A stretch of 13,558 nt of DNA from Methylobacter sp. (GCA_003158415.1 PMJA01000418.1:6279-19836), one strand, 5' to 3'. Positions 1-8,636 are shown, numbered from the stretch's first letter. Translations and numbers: made by a program. The notes: generated from the letters alone by a model not told the origin.

Positions 1-279
1 AGCGTCAGGCTGCTCTTTTTCTAAGACAGGATCAACCGCAATCAAAATTCTGCCAATGGTTTCGGCGGCATTTTTTCCAGCTGCATTTAAAAAATAATCA
101 GGTTTTTTAATGCCAAAATCCTGAAAAAAAACCTCATTCAATTCGTAGTCATAATTTTGACCCGTATGCACCAAGATATGCTCTATGCTTTCGCTTGCAT
201 CCAATTTTTTTAGCACGGAGGAAAGCCTGATAATTTCAGGTCTCGTACCCACCACTGTCATTACTTTTAGTTTTTTCAT
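1..279 (-). CDS. fnlC: UDP-N-acetylglucosamine 2-epimerase family, FnlC/CapG-like (partial, 3' end outside window)
   Basis: Not a complete gene: 93 codons are visible, starting at an ATG at 279-277 and running off the left edge. I translated it by hand; it opens MKKLKVMTVVGTRPEIIRLS. The GTRPE signature (residues 11-15) and HTGQNYD (38-44) are typical of non-hydrolysing UDP-GlcNAc 2-epimerases (WecB/FnlC/CapG, usually about 375 residues). In the FucNAc pathway this enzyme would invert C2 of UDP-N-acetyl-L-pneumosamine to give UDP-N-acetyl-L-fucosamine in the cytoplasm. It starts 6 bases after the fnlB stop; an AAGG (294-291) inside the end of fnlB can act as ribosome binding site, though 11 bases away. 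That coupling to fnlB favours FnlC over WecB, but the fragment alone cannot separate them. By hand count it is about 38% GC, clearly lower than fnlB. Confidence 0.85.
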   Translation of the reverse strand, partial: MKKLKVMTVVGTRPEIIRLSSVLKKLDASESIEHILVHTGQNYDYELNEVFFQDFGIKKPDYFLNAAGKNAAETIGRILIAVDPVLEKEQPDA

Positions 280-285
280 ATTAAA

Positions 286-1398
286 TTAAACCTTGCTGGC
301 AATCGTATCGGGCCGGTCGCGGTCAAAAATCTCGTTGGCCCATAACATCACCAGCATTTCTTCTTCGCCGACATTGGTAATATCATGCGACCACCCCGGA
401 ATGGTTTCGACAATCTTTGGCTGATCACCTGATGTAAAAAGTTCATAAGTTTCGTCGGTCAAAATGTGCCGAAAACCGAAGCGCGCCTGGCCTTTGATCA
501 CCAGAAACTTTTCAGTCTTGGTATGGTGGTAATGACCGCCACGGGTAATGCCGGGATGGGCGGTAAAGAATGAAAACTGCCCGGAATCCTGGGTCTTGAG
601 CATTTCAACAAAAACGCCGCGCGGATCGCCGAACTTAGGCACGTCGTAGGCGAAGGCGTCTGGCGTCAAGTAACTCATATAAGTCGAATACAGTGCGCGC
701 ATCAGGCCGACGCCGACTTTTTCTGAAATCAATGTAGTGCGGCTGTCGCGGAATGTTTGCAGTTGCTGCGCCAGTTTGCCCACTGTGGTCTGATATTGGA
801 TAGACACAGCGCAAAACTCGACAGCGTCAACTAGCGGCTGCTGCTGTAATACGCGGATAAACTCGTCGACCACATCATCCACATAAACCAGCGATAAGGC
901 GGCATTGCCGTCGTTAATTTGAATCGGCAAGCCGTTTACGGTGTTATGGCAAAACGTCGCTACCGCCGAGTTATAGTTGGGTTTGCACCATTTGCCAAAA
1001 ACATTAGGTAAACGATAAATATAAACCGATGCCCCGGATTGTGCGGCATAGTCGCGCAAAGCGTTTTCAGCATCCAGCTTGCTTTTGCCATAAGGATTAT
1101 CGATCGCAGCCTGCGTCGATGACGTGAATATAACCGGCACTTGCCGTCCGTACTCAAGCAGTGCCTGACACAAACTCTGCGTGAGACCGGTATTGCCGGA
1201 TACAAATTCTTCTGGCGATGGCGGACGATTGACACCGGCCAGATGCACAACAGCATCAACATCTGAAACCAGTTCAGGTAATTGCAATATTGATGATTGT
1301 CGTGAAAACGTAACAACTTCAAAATCTTCCGATTCACCAAGACGAACGATAAGGTTTTTGGCGACAAACCCGTTTGATCCGGTAATTAAAACTTTCAT
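286..1398 (-). CDS. fnlB: UDP-2-acetamido-2,6-dideoxy-hexulose reductase/epimerase, FnlB/CapF/WbjC-like
   Basis: Two-domain enzyme of UDP-N-acetyl-L-fucosamine synthesis. In the CapF family the C-terminal cupin epimerises C3 of the keto sugar made by FnlA/CapE, and the N-terminal short-chain dehydrogenase reduces C4 with NADPH. Residues 1-250 form the SDR domain, with a nucleotide-binding TGSNGFVA (6-13; the usual third glycine is Ala13), S93/S94 and the YGKSK pair Y103/K107. Residues 250-370 form the cupin, with candidate metal ligands in GGHYHHTKTEK (H289, H291, H292, E296) and H338. At 370 residues it has the normal family length. I chose ATG 1398 over the in-frame ATG at 1404 because GAAGG (1409-1405) touches the upstream ATG but lies 6 bases before the chosen one. 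The partner dehydratase fnlA is not upstream; der is there instead. Confidence 0.9.
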   Translation of the reverse strand: MKVLITGSNGFVAKNLIVRLGESEDFEVVTFSRQSSILQLPELVSDVDAVVHLAGVNRPPSPEEFVSGNTGLTQSLCQALLEYGRQVPVIFTSSTQAAIDNPYGKSKLDAENALRDYAAQSGASVYIYRLPNVFGKWCKPNYNSAVATFCHNTVNGLPIQINDGNAALSLVYVDDVVDEFIRVLQQQPLVDAVEFCAVSIQYQTTVGKLAQQLQTFRDSRTTLISEKVGVGLMRALYSTYMSYLTPDAFAYDVPKFGDPRGVFVEMLKTQDSGQFSFFTAHPGITRGGHYHHTKTEKFLVIKGQARFGFRHILTDETYELFTSGDQPKIVETIPGWSHDITNVGEEEMLVMLWANEIFDRDRPDTIASKV

Positions 1399-1472
1399 GG
1401 ACATCCTTCATAATTACTTAACTAAATTAACCAAATATATTATTTCCCATGCTCCAGGATCACTGCCATTAA

Positions 1473-1559
1473 GTTAAGCCGTTCGTGGTGAGCTTTGTCG
1501 AACCATGAACGGCTTAACCGTCCACCCTTCGATGGAGGCTCAGGGCGAACGGTTAAGCC
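1473..1559. repeat. two overlapping inverted repeats (REP/MITE-like) between der and fnlB
   Basis: Hairpin 1 pairs 1473-1489 with 1502-1518: 17 pairs including one G-T, around a 12-base loop. Hairpin 2 pairs 1511-1521 with 1549-1559: 11 perfect pairs. The segment 1511-1518 belongs to both, so only one of the two can form at a time. The loop parts (GAGCTTTGTCGAACC; CCCTTCGATGGAGGCTCAGGG) look like degraded copies of GAGCTTGTCGAACC and CCCTTCGACAGGCTCAGGG, motifs I recall as dispersed repeats in many proteobacterial genomes. There is no T-tract on either side, so a classic rho-independent terminator is unlikely, but the structure could still end or stabilise the der transcript. Confidence 0.75.
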
Positions 1560-1605
1560 TAGCGCTTTAAGTTGGTAGCCTGTTTTACGAGTTACCTAAG
1601 GAACG

Positions 1606-3009
1606 TTAAGAGTCTTTATTTTTACTTTTTGCCCGCTTCATCAAGCGTATACGTTTTTCTACCGCCCAATCGGTCAGCTTGGTTTTTTGCCCGTGAAAGG
1701 GGTTGACCGGCGACTTGAATTCCAGGCGTATCGGCGTCCCTGACAACTTGAGCTTGTCGCGGAAATAGTTCATCAAATAACGTTTGTACGACGTAGGCAA
1801 CGCATCCGTTTGCACGCCGTGGATAATCACGATAGGGGGGTTGCGGCCACCCTGATGCGCGTATTTCAGCTTGATGCGGCGCGTATGGATAATGGGCGGC
1901 TGATGGGCGTCTGTGGCTTCTTTCAGGATACGGGTGAGCACAGGCGTCGACATATCAATCATGGCGGCGTCATATAACTTGCTGACGACATCAAACAATT
2001 TGCCGACACCGCTGCCGTGCAGCGCGGAAATGGGATGCTTTTCGGCAAAATCAAGAAAGGTCAGTTTTACATCCAGTTGCCGTTTGATGGTGTCTTTCTG
2101 CTCGGTGCTGATGCCGTCCCATTTATTGAGGCCGATAATCAACGCTCTGCCTGCTTCCAGCACCAGACCCAATAAATGTGCATCCTGATCGGTAATGCCT
2201 TCGCGGGCGTCGATTAAATAAATAACGACATTGGCTTTTTCTATCGCTTGCAACGATTTGATAACGCTGAATTTTTCAATGGTTTCCGATACCCTGGAAC
2301 GGCGGCGCATGCCCGCTGTATCGATCAGCGTAAACTGTTTGCCGTTGCGTTCGAAAGGAATGTAAATGCTGTCGCGGGTGGTGCCGGGCTCATCGAATAC
2401 AATAACCCGTTCTTCGCCCAGCAGCCGGTTAACCAACGTCGATTTGCCGACATTAGGCCGTCCGACCACCGCGATGGCTATGCCTTTAGCGGATTCATCG
2501 ATCGGTTCTTCAACCGAAGGAGGCAGTAGTTGGTCTACCCGTTGCAGTAATTCCGGTATGCCGCGTCCGTGTGAGGCCGCAATCTGCACGGGTTCACCCA
2601 ACGCCAGCGAATAAAAATCCGCAGCCGCCAGGGTAGCGTCTATGCCGTCAACCTTGTTGGTGACCAGCAGCACCGGTTTATCCAGCTTTCTCAGGCTATC
2701 GGCAATGACCTTATCCGAGGCGCTCAGTCCTTCGCGGGCGTCGACCATGAACAACACGACGTCGGCTTCTTCCAAGGCAATCTGCACCTGTTTTCTGGAA
2801 AAACTTTCTATGCCTTCGGCATCATCAGCGATACCGCCGGTGTCGACCACCAGACAAGGACGGTCGCCGTGCTTCACTCGACCATACTGCCGATCCCTGG
2901 TTAAGCCGGGGAAATCTGCGACCAAAGCTTCCCGGCTGCGGGTTAAATAATTGAATAATGTGGACTTGCCGACATTAGGACGCCCTACCAGGGCTATTAC
3001 AGGTAACAT
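1606..3009 (-). CDS. der: ribosome-assembly GTPase Der (EngA)
   Basis: Essential GTPase with two tandem G domains, which acts in maturation of the 50S ribosomal subunit. G domain 1 shows GRPNVGKST (9-17), DTGG (56-59) and NKVD (118-121). G domain 2 shows GRPNVGKST (183-191), DTAG (230-233) and NKWD (295-298). The remainder to residue 467 is the KH-like RNA-binding domain with a basic tail ([11 protein letters not shown]). The length fits the family (E. coli about 490). The ATG lies 2 bases after the bamB stop, so the two genes are almost certainly cotranscribed; the bamB-der order is standard in gammaproteobacteria. It is the last core gene before the polysaccharide genes. Confidence 0.97.
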   Translation of the reverse strand: MLPVIALVGRPNVGKSTLFNYLTRSREALVADFPGLTRDRQYGRVKHGDRPCLVVDTGGIADDAEGIESFSRKQVQIALEEADVVLFMVDAREGLSASDKVIADSLRKLDKPVLLVTNKVDGIDATLAAADFYSLALGEPVQIAASHGRGIPELLQRVDQLLPPSVEEPIDESAKGIAIAVVGRPNVGKSTLVNRLLGEERVIVFDEPGTTRDSIYIPFERNGKQFTLIDTAGMRRRSRVSETIEKFSVIKSLQAIEKANVVIYLIDAREGITDQDAHLLGLVLEAGRALIIGLNKWDGISTEQKDTIKRQLDVKLTFLDFAEKHPISALHGSGVGKLFDVVSKLYDAAMIDMSTPVLTRILKEATDAHQPPIIHTRRIKLKYAHQGGRNPPIVIIHGVQTDALPTSYKRYLMNYFRDKLKLSGTPIRLEFKSPVNPFHGQKTKLTDWAVEKRIRLMKRAKSKNKDS

Positions 3010-3011
3010 AA

Positions 3012-4205
3012 TTAAGGTGACCGGGTTCTTAAAGCGGCGAGTGTGCCGTCTTTTGCGTAAATATAAACGGTATCATCTACCACGATAGGTTTGACATCGA
3101 TTGCGCTATCGGCAATCTTGATACGGCCCAGTTGTCTACCGTCATTGGCAGACAGCCAATGCACGTAACCTTCAAAATCGCCTACCACAACATAGTTGCC
3201 GTAAACAGCCGGGGCCGTTAGTTTTCTGTGCTGTAATTCCTTTGATCTCCATAAGCCCGCCCCGGTGCGTTGCTCCAACTGCAAAACATTATCGGCCGCA
3301 TCGGTTATATACAGGTGTCGAAAATCATGGCTCATACCGGCATAAGAAGAAATCGTTTCGTTACGCCACAACACATCGCCATCCTGTTCCGATACGGCGG
3401 CAGCGCCGCCGTGATAACCGATAAGATAAACCACACCGCCCACGGCTATCGGATCCACATTAATATCCACCAGCCTTTCAACTTCAGAACGCCCTTTGGG
3501 AATAGCGATACTGGTTTCCCAGACATACTTGCCATCGGTTAACCGCAAAGCCATCAACTTGCCGTTAGCGTAACCCTCGATCACATTGCCCTCATAAATC
3601 ACGGGCGCGCCGATACCGCGCACACTTAAAGCCGGTGCGGCAAGTTCAAAATGCCATAGTTTCACGCCAGTCTTTTCATTGAGGGCAATAACCGAACCAT
3701 CGGTAGTTCGGACTATCACTATACCATGGGCAATAACCGGTACGGACAGCACTTCGCTGGAGACATGGGATTTCCACAGCACCTGACCGTTTTCGCTATT
3801 CAAGGCAACGACATCGGCATCACTGGAACCCAAAATGACGGTTCCCACACCCAGGCCGGGGCCTGCGGAAAAATTTACCTCCGTCTCAGCTTCCCAAATC
3901 AGGCGTCCTGTGTTCAAATCCCGGGCCTGCACTACACCTTCCCTATCGGCAGCCAGTATTTTTCCAAAACCGATGGCGGGAATCAGTTTTAACGAGTGTT
4001 GATCTGCGCCTACGCCGACGCTTTCCTGCCAAAGCTCTTCGATTGTTATTTCAGGTTTATACTCAAGCAATGCCGTCGGCGGTTCGGCATTATCCTCGCC
4101 ACCGGAAAAGTAATTGCTAACGCCGGAAAAAGTCTCTTTAACGGTATCAAGCGCACCGCAACCGGCCAAAGCTAAACAAAGCAATAAAAGCGTAATCAGG
4201 CGCAT
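3012..4205 (-). CDS. bamB: outer-membrane assembly lipoprotein BamB (YfgL)
   Basis: Lipoprotein subunit of the BAM complex, which inserts beta-barrel proteins into the outer membrane; it acts at the periplasmic face and contacts BamA. The N-terminus is a lipoprotein signal with lipobox LAGC and lipidated C16. The rest is a beta-propeller of PQQ-type repeats, seen as recurring G-x-x-x-W units: [44 protein letters not shown] and [10 protein letters not shown]. At 397 residues it matches E. coli BamB (392). Its ATG overlaps the yfgM stop codon by one base (TAATG), which points to translational coupling. der follows after 2 bases. Confidence 0.95.
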   Translation of the reverse strand: MRLITLLLLCLALAGCGALDTVKETFSGVSNYFSGGEDNAEPPTALLEYKPEITIEELWQESVGVGADQHSLKLIPAIGFGKILAADREGVVQARDLNTGRLIWEAETEVNFSAGPGLGVGTVILGSSDADVVALNSENGQVLWKSHVSSEVLSVPVIAHGIVIVRTTDGSVIALNEKTGVKLWHFELAAPALSVRGIGAPVIYEGNVIEGYANGKLMALRLTDGKYVWETSIAIPKGRSEVERLVDINVDPIAVGGVVYLIGYHGGAAAVSEQDGDVLWRNETISSYAGMSHDFRHLYITDAADNVLQLEQRTGAGLWRSKELQHRKLTAPAVYGNYVVVGDFEGYVHWLSANDGRQLGRIKIADSAIDVKPIVVDDTVYIYAKDGTLAALRTRSP

Positions 4206-4867
4206 TATTTTCCCGGTTCAACAGCTGGAACCGCACCCTTTTCCGGGGCGGTTAAATCGTCAATTTTAAACTGCAACAAGGGCGACTTGTAGCCATTTTC
4301 CAATGCTTTTTGATAAGAACTGCGCGCCTGATCCAATCGATCCAGGGCGACATACAAATCACCGACCAATTCATCATAATTACCTGAAAAACTTGATGAA
4401 GTTGCCGGGTCGACCCCGTTAATCAACTGCAAACCTTGTTCATATTGACCACCAGCCAGCATTAAACGGACTTGTCTGATCTTGGCAATGTTGCTCAATT
4501 CGTTGTTGGATCCGGCCGCTATGCCTGTCAGTATGGCTTGGGCTTTAGCAATATCGCCTTGCTGAACCTTTATATTAGCCAGTAAAAGACCGCTATAGGC
4601 GGCATATTCGGTCTTGGGATACTGTTCCTGTATGCGTTCCGCCAGCTTTTCCGCACTGTCTTTTTTGTCAGCTGTCACCGCCTGGATTAATTGACCGTAT
4701 AACGCCGATGCCTGCTCCGCCTGAACCCGCTTATGATCTTGCCAGTAATTCCAACCCAGAATAATGGCGATGCCCAGCACCAAGCCGATAATAGTGGATT
4801 GTCCATTTTCTTTCCACCATCTTTTAAACGCTTCAAGTTGTTCTTCTTCAGTCTCGTAAATTTCCAC
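4205..4867 (-). CDS. yfgM: YfgM family protein, ancillary SecYEG translocon subunit
   Basis: Bitopic inner-membrane protein that in E. coli binds SecYEG and the periplasmic chaperone PpiD. A short charged N-terminus (EIYETEEEQLEAFKRWWKE, 2-20) precedes one membrane helix (about 24-41), followed by a periplasmic TPR-like domain to residue 220. The longest open frame starts at ATG 4933, but its first 22 codons are translated from the palindromic repeat and adjoining spacer. I therefore place the start at GTG 4867-4865, which gives the conserved family N-terminus; the purine-rich AGAGAAAG lies just upstream. It overlaps bamB by one base. The start is the main uncertainty. Confidence 0.9.
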   Translation of the reverse strand: MEIYETEEEQLEAFKRWWKENGQSTIIGLVLGIAIILGWNYWQDHKRVQAEQASALYGQLIQAVTADKKDSAEKLAERIQEQYPKTEYAAYSGLLLANIKVQQGDIAKAQAILTGIAAGSNNELSNIAKIRQVRLMLAGGQYEQGLQLINGVDPATSSSFSGNYDELVGDLYVALDRLDQARSSYQKALENGYKSPLLQFKIDDLTAPEKGAVPAVEPGK

Positions 4868-4900
4868 TTGCTTTCTCTGGTTTATATTTAAAAATAGCTT

Positions 4901-4986
4901 GTAGGTTGGGTTAGCGATAGCGTAACCCAACACATCGAAGCGGGCATACTGCTGTTGGGTTACGGCTATCGCCTAACCCAACCTAC
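4901..4986. repeat. long palindromic repeat (MITE-like) at the hisS/yfgM junction
   Basis: The arms 4901-4932 and 4953-4986 are complementary over their whole length except for two single-base bulges (about 32 pairs), with a 20-base centre (4933-4952). The outer sequence is GTAGGTTGGGTTA. On each side the arm also contains a smaller internal inverted repeat: TTGGGTTA ... TAACCCAA in the left arm, and TTGGGTTA ... TAACCCAA in the right arm. I recall this sequence type as a high-copy intergenic repeat in methanotrophs and some sulfur bacteria; that needs a search. Its right end contains the hisS stop codon (4983-4985). It carries no gene, so any movement would need a transposase supplied elsewhere. 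Confidence 0.88.
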
Positions 4987-6254
4987 GCCAACCCTTGCAA
5001 AAATTTTATTGTTTGCGCTTGGGATAACGTTTGCTGTTCCTGCCCGTCACGCAACGATTTAATGCTGACCTCGCCGCGACTGACTTCATCGTCGCCCAAA
5101 ATAAGGGCATATTCAGCGCCTGATTTATCGGCTTTCTTAAACTGGCTCTTAAAACTGCCGCCGCCGCAATTTACTTGCAGCTTAAGCCCCGGCGCTACAT
5201 TCCTGATGGTTTCAGCAAATCGTAAGCCTTCTCGTTCGGCTATTTCACCGACACGAATCATATAGACATCGACGGATCTTGCAACCGGAACATTATCCGC
5301 CGTTTCCAGCAAAGCCAGCAAGCGCTCCATGCCCATGGCAAAACCCACGGCAAAATTGGGCTTGCCGCCCAATTGCTCTATCAGGCTGTCATAACGACCG
5401 CCCGCACAGACGGTACCCTGCGAGCCCAATTCATCAGTCACCCATTCAAAAACCGTTTTGCTGTAATAATCCAATCCGCGCACTAATCGGGAGTTGACTT
5501 CATAGCTGATTTCCAGATCATTTAAGGTTGCAGTTAAGGTATTAAAATGTTTCAGGCTATCTTCGCCCAAAAAGGCCATTAATTCGGGCGCATTAGCGAC
5601 TACATCCTGCATCGCCGGATTTTTGGTATCCAGTATCCGCAAGGGATTGGTTCCCAGCCGCCGTAAGCTGTCATCATCCAACTTATCCAGATTCTGCTGG
5701 AAATAGCTGACCAATGTTTCGCGGTAAACCAGCCGTTCGGCAATAGTGCCCAGGGAATTCAGCTGCAAGCGCACTTTGTTGCGGATACCCAGCTTTTTCC
5801 ATAAGCGATCCATGATCAGTATCAGTTCGGCATCAATATCGGGGCCTTCCATGCCGTAAGTTTCAACGCCCAATTGAATAAACTGGCGATAACGGCCTTT
5901 TTGTGGGCGTTCGTGGCGATACATAGGGCCGTAATACCACAAGCGATGCACCTGGTTATGTAGCAGTCCATGCTCCAGACACGCCCTGAGACAACCTGCC
6001 GTCCCTTCCGGACGCAAGGTTAAGGAGTCGCCGTTACGGTCATCAAAAGTGTACATTTCTTTTTCGACTATATCGGTCACTTCACCGATAGAGCGCTTGA
6101 AAAGCTCCGTCTTTTCTACGATGGGCAGGCGGATTTCGCTATAACCGTAAGTGCCCAGTACCCCTCTTAATTGTTGTTCGGCGTACTGCCACAGGGGTGT
6201 TTGTTCGGGCAGCACATCGTGCATCCCGCGAATTGCTTGTATGTTGTTTGCCAT
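4983..6254 (-). CDS. hisS: histidine-tRNA ligase
   Basis: Class II aminoacyl-tRNA synthetase that charges tRNA-His with histidine in the cytoplasm, active as a dimer. Visible signatures: motif 1 region near 40-65; motif 2 as [15 protein letters not shown] (111-125); the histidine-specific [15 protein letters not shown] (257-271); [13 protein letters not shown] (285-297); motif 3 as GFAMGMERL (304-312). Residues from about 330 form the anticodon-binding domain. Its 423 residues match E. coli HisRS (424). The ATG is 19 bases after the pilF stop. The last codon and stop are shared with the palindromic repeat at 4901-4986, so the extreme C-terminus may have been altered by that insertion, without loss of any known motif. 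Confidence 0.97.
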   Translation of the reverse strand: MANNIQAIRGMHDVLPEQTPLWQYAEQQLRGVLGTYGYSEIRLPIVEKTELFKRSIGEVTDIVEKEMYTFDDRNGDSLTLRPEGTAGCLRACLEHGLLHNQVHRLWYYGPMYRHERPQKGRYRQFIQLGVETYGMEGPDIDAELILIMDRLWKKLGIRNKVRLQLNSLGTIAERLVYRETLVSYFQQNLDKLDDDSLRRLGTNPLRILDTKNPAMQDVVANAPELMAFLGEDSLKHFNTLTATLNDLEISYEVNSRLVRGLDYYSKTVFEWVTDELGSQGTVCAGGRYDSLIEQLGGKPNFAVGFAMGMERLLALLETADNVPVARSVDVYMIRVGEIAEREGLRFAETIRNVAPGLKLQVNCGGGSFKSQFKKADKSGAEYALILGDDEVSRGEVSIKSLRDGQEQQTLSQAQTIKFLQGLA

Positions 6255-6273
6255 TGTTGCTCAGAATGGCCTG

Positions 6274-7041
6274 TTAATGTAAAACAGGCTTAATTTGTTT
6301 TGCTTCATCCGAAAGTGGAAATTTTTCCAATAATAGGTTTTGATATTGCTTTGCCAACTCTGCATTGCCTAATGCGCGTTCTGTTTGCATACCAAACCAT
6401 AACGTGCCTGCGGTATGGTTTGCAACGCTCAGGTAGCGTTGTAAGTAACCTTTTGCCACCCAATAGTCGCCGCTTTGATAGCTGATCTTTTGCATTTCCG
6501 ACAAGGCAGGGGCGTAAGCATTATCAAGTATCAGCGCTTGCTTAAAGTAAGTCTTGGCGCTTTGTGTTTGTTTCATCGCCAGCTGGCAACGTCCGGCATT
6601 GGTTAATGCCAACCACTGCCGGTCATTCAGCTGGGTCGAAACCGCCTGCGTCAGCAAAGCCATGCCTTGCGTATAGTCGCCACGATCACATAAGAAACGA
6701 CCATAGTTATTTTGTACGCTCCAATCATCGGGCGCCAGATTCAGTGCTTCTTCATACTGCGCTTTGGCTTGCCCATAATCATGCAGTTTTTCATTCAAAA
6801 AAGCATAAACATTATGTGCCTGGGCATTATTTGGCTCTTCTTCAAGCGCCAACTGTAAATTCTCATTAGCGACTTCCAGCTTATTCATATCCAAATAGCT
6901 CACGCCCAGTTGCAAATGAATGTTGGCAAGTTCATCCTTTTTGGCGGCATTTTCGGTCCATGTAGTGCAGGAAGTTAATGCCGCCGCTAAAATCAGGGCC
7001 ACGCCCCAGCGTTGTTGCGGTTTTGAACGGTCATGCCGCAC
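6274..7041 (-). CDS. pilF: type IV pilus biogenesis/stability lipoprotein PilF (PilW), TPR protein
   Basis: Pilotin-type outer-membrane lipoprotein needed for multimerisation of the PilQ secretin and thus for type IV pili. The N-terminus has a lipoprotein signal with lipobox LTSC and C25. It is followed by TPR units from about residue 38, for example [20 protein letters not shown] and [20 protein letters not shown], to the end at 255. The family length is about 250. The start is a GTG (7041-7039) that overlaps the end of rlmN by 11 bases, with AGG about 8 bases upstream inside rlmN. The ATG at 7034 is in another frame and stops at once. The rlmN-pilF order is typical for gammaproteobacteria; the rodZ and ispG genes that usually follow are absent here. 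Confidence 0.93.
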   Translation of the reverse strand: MRHDRSKPQQRWGVALILAAALTSCTTWTENAAKKDELANIHLQLGVSYLDMNKLEVANENLQLALEEEPNNAQAHNVYAFLNEKLHDYGQAKAQYEEALNLAPDDWSVQNNYGRFLCDRGDYTQGMALLTQAVSTQLNDRQWLALTNAGRCQLAMKQTQSAKTYFKQALILDNAYAPALSEMQKISYQSGDYWVAKGYLQRYLSVANHTAGTLWFGMQTERALGNAELAKQYQNLLLEKFPLSDEAKQIKPVLH

Positions 7042-8143
7042 GCTCTGAACCTACTGCCTTAAGCTTCAAGTGTCGTCGGCTTTTATCATCAACTTGCCCG
7101 ACTAACTGACCGCAGGCGGCATCAATATCCTCCCCGCGCGTTTTTCTGACCGTCGTAACTATCCCTGCATCATTTAAAACCGTTTTAAAACGATTTATCG
7201 TTTCACTACTGGAACAGCGATAAGCGTTATTGGGAAACGGATTAAACGGTATCAAGTTGAGTTTTGACGGCACCGTTTTTAATAATTTAATGAGCCCTTT
7301 AGCGTCCTGCATGGAGTCATTAATACCCTCCAGCATCACGTATTCAAAGGTGACCGTGCGCCGTGGCGCAATCTTTGCGTTATCCCTGCACGCCTCCATT
7401 AACTCCTTTAACGGGTATTTTTTATTAATCGGAACCAGTTCGTCTCTCAACTCATCGGTGACGGCGTGCAAGGATACTGCAAGACTGACATCACACGCTT
7501 GCGTCAAGCGATACATGGCAGGCACGACGCCGGAGGTGCTGACGGTCACTCTACGTTTGGATAGGCCAAAGGTAAAGTCATCCATCATCAGATTCATGGC
7601 GGCGACCACATTGTCAAAATTAAGCAAAGGTTCGCCCATGCCCATCATGACCACGTTGGTGATTTTTTTTGTGTCCCCTAAGCGTTTTTGCGCAACAATG
7701 ACTTGGCCGATAATTTCCGCCGTGGTCAGGTTGCGGTTAAAGCCTTGCTGGGCCGTGGAACAAAAGGTGCAGGCCAGTGCGCAACCGATTTGCGACGATA
7801 CGCATAAGGTGCCGCGCCCTTCTTCCGGTATAAATACCGATTCGATCCGATTGCCGCAACTGGTTTGTAAAGCCCATTTGCGGGTGCCGTCGCTGGCGAT
7901 TTGTTCAATGACAATTTCGGGCGTGGCCAGATAGCAATTTTCATTGAGATAGGCACGCAACGACTTGCTTAAATTAGTCATCAGGTCGAAGTCTTCCACG
8001 CCTTCCTGATAAATCCATTTAAGCAACTGGGTCGCCCGAAAAGGTTTTTCACCTAAAGCGACAAAAAAGGCCGCAAGACCTTTTCTGTCGTAATCGAGCA
8101 AGTTAAACCGTTTGGGATTAACGGGTTCTGGCACAGATTTCAT
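7031..8143 (-). CDS. rlmN: dual-specificity 23S rRNA/tRNA adenine-C2 methyltransferase RlmN
   Basis: Radical SAM enzyme that methylates C2 of A2503 in 23S rRNA and of A37 in certain tRNAs. The [4Fe-4S] cluster motif is CALACTFC (C121, C125, C128). The two mechanistic cysteines also appear: C114 in RGTLCVSSQ and C344 in [20 protein letters not shown] is the SAM-binding GGE-like motif. The open frame runs up to 8314, but the extra part lies inside ndk in another frame and is not conserved in character. I start at ATG 8143 ([20 protein letters not shown]), giving 370 residues; ATG 8146 and GTG 8134 are close alternatives. It then overlaps ndk by 26 bases and pilF by 11, so ndk, rlmN and pilF look translationally coupled. 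Confidence 0.95.
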   Translation of the reverse strand: MKSVPEPVNPKRFNLLDYDRKGLAAFFVALGEKPFRATQLLKWIYQEGVEDFDLMTNLSKSLRAYLNENCYLATPEIVIEQIASDGTRKWALQTSCGNRIESVFIPEEGRGTLCVSSQIGCALACTFCSTAQQGFNRNLTTAEIIGQVIVAQKRLGDTKKITNVVMMGMGEPLLNFDNVVAAMNLMMDDFTFGLSKRRVTVSTSGVVPAMYRLTQACDVSLAVSLHAVTDELRDELVPINKKYPLKELMEACRDNAKIAPRRTVTFEYVMLEGINDSMQDAKGLIKLLKTVPSKLNLIPFNPFPNNAYRCSSSETINRFKTVLNDAGIVTTVRKTRGEDIDAACGQLVGQVDDKSRRHLKLKAVGSERAA

Positions 8144-8549
8144 CATCTGAGAAAAAATAAGCAATTTCCCGTTGCGCGGTTTCAACCGCATCCGATCCAT
8201 GCACCGCATTTTCATCAATGCTGGAAGCGAAATCGGCGCGTATGGTCCCGGTAGCCGCTTCTTTAGGGTTGGTAGCGCCCATGATTTCGCGATGCTTAAG
8301 CACTGCGCCTTCACCTTCCAATACCTGCATGATCACAGGGCCTGAAATCATAAAGGAAATTAAATCCTTAAAGAAACCGCGCTCGCTGTGTTCCGCGTAA
8401 AAACCTTCCGCCTGTGGCTGGGTTAAATGCAGCATTTTTGCAGCAACGATTTTTAAACCGTTGCTTTCAAAACGGCTGTAAATTTCACCGATAACATTTT
8501 TTGCGACTGCGTCAGGTTTAATAATTGAGAAAGTGCGTTCTATTGCCAT
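8118..8549 (-). CDS. ndk: nucleoside diphosphate kinase
   Basis: Transfers the gamma phosphate of ATP to other (d)NDPs through a phosphohistidine, keeping nucleotide pools balanced in the cytoplasm. The catalytic histidine is H117 in NAVHGSD. The N-terminus [15 protein letters not shown] is the family signature. The length of 143 residues equals that of E. coli Ndk. The start ATG has GGAG 11 bases upstream, a wide spacing. It is the first gene after an 87-base gap with a good promoter, and its 3' end overlaps rlmN. Confidence 0.97.
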   Translation of the reverse strand: MAIERTFSIIKPDAVAKNVIGEIYSRFESNGLKIVAAKMLHLTQPQAEGFYAEHSERGFFKDLISFMISGPVIMQVLEGEGAVLKHREIMGATNPKEAATGTIRADFASSIDENAVHGSDAVETAQREIAYFFSDDEICARTR

Positions 8550-8589
8550 TGTTAAGAAAACTCCAGATTTATAATGTTAAGGATTAGGG

Positions 8590-8619
8590 ATTATAGCCGA
8601 TTAGCGGCCGTTCTTGTAA
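8590..8619 (-). promoter_or_regulatory. candidate sigma70 promoter for ndk-rlmN-pilF
   Basis: On the minus strand there is a perfect TATAAT (8595-8590) with TTACAA (8619-8614) 18 bases upstream, a moderate -35. It points to ndk, whose ATG is 40 bases further on. A small imperfect palindrome, TAACGGCTAAGCTGTTA (8633-8617), touches the -35 and could be an operator, or just a weak end hairpin for secF. The position in the largest gap of the core block after 13117-13028 supports a promoter. Confidence 0.5.
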
Positions 8620-8636
8620 CAGCTTAGCCGTTAATA

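Noticed and set aside
960..1367. 135-codon minus-strand frame overlapping fnlB
   Set aside because: It is out of frame with the clear SDR domain of fnlB and shows no motif of its own.
1181..1477. 98-codon plus-strand frame crossing the fnlB start
   Set aside because: No conserved feature, no ribosome binding site of note, low-complexity composition; antisense shadow of fnlB.
1473..1559. Rho-independent terminator for der
   Set aside because: The hairpins are strong but no run of T follows either arm in the direction of transcription; kept as a repeat only.
4901..4986. CRISPR or insertion-sequence end
   Set aside because: There is one unit only, no spacers and no transposase gene; the shape is that of a small palindromic repeat.
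7230..7934. 234-codon open frame on the plus strand, opposite rlmN
   Set aside because: It lies entirely inside a gene with strong catalytic motifs, has no recognisable domain, and is a by-product of rlmN codon use.
8144..8314. N-terminal extension of rlmN up to ATG 8314
   Set aside because: It is the ndk sequence read in another frame; RlmN proteins begin near the [11 protein letters not shown] segment.
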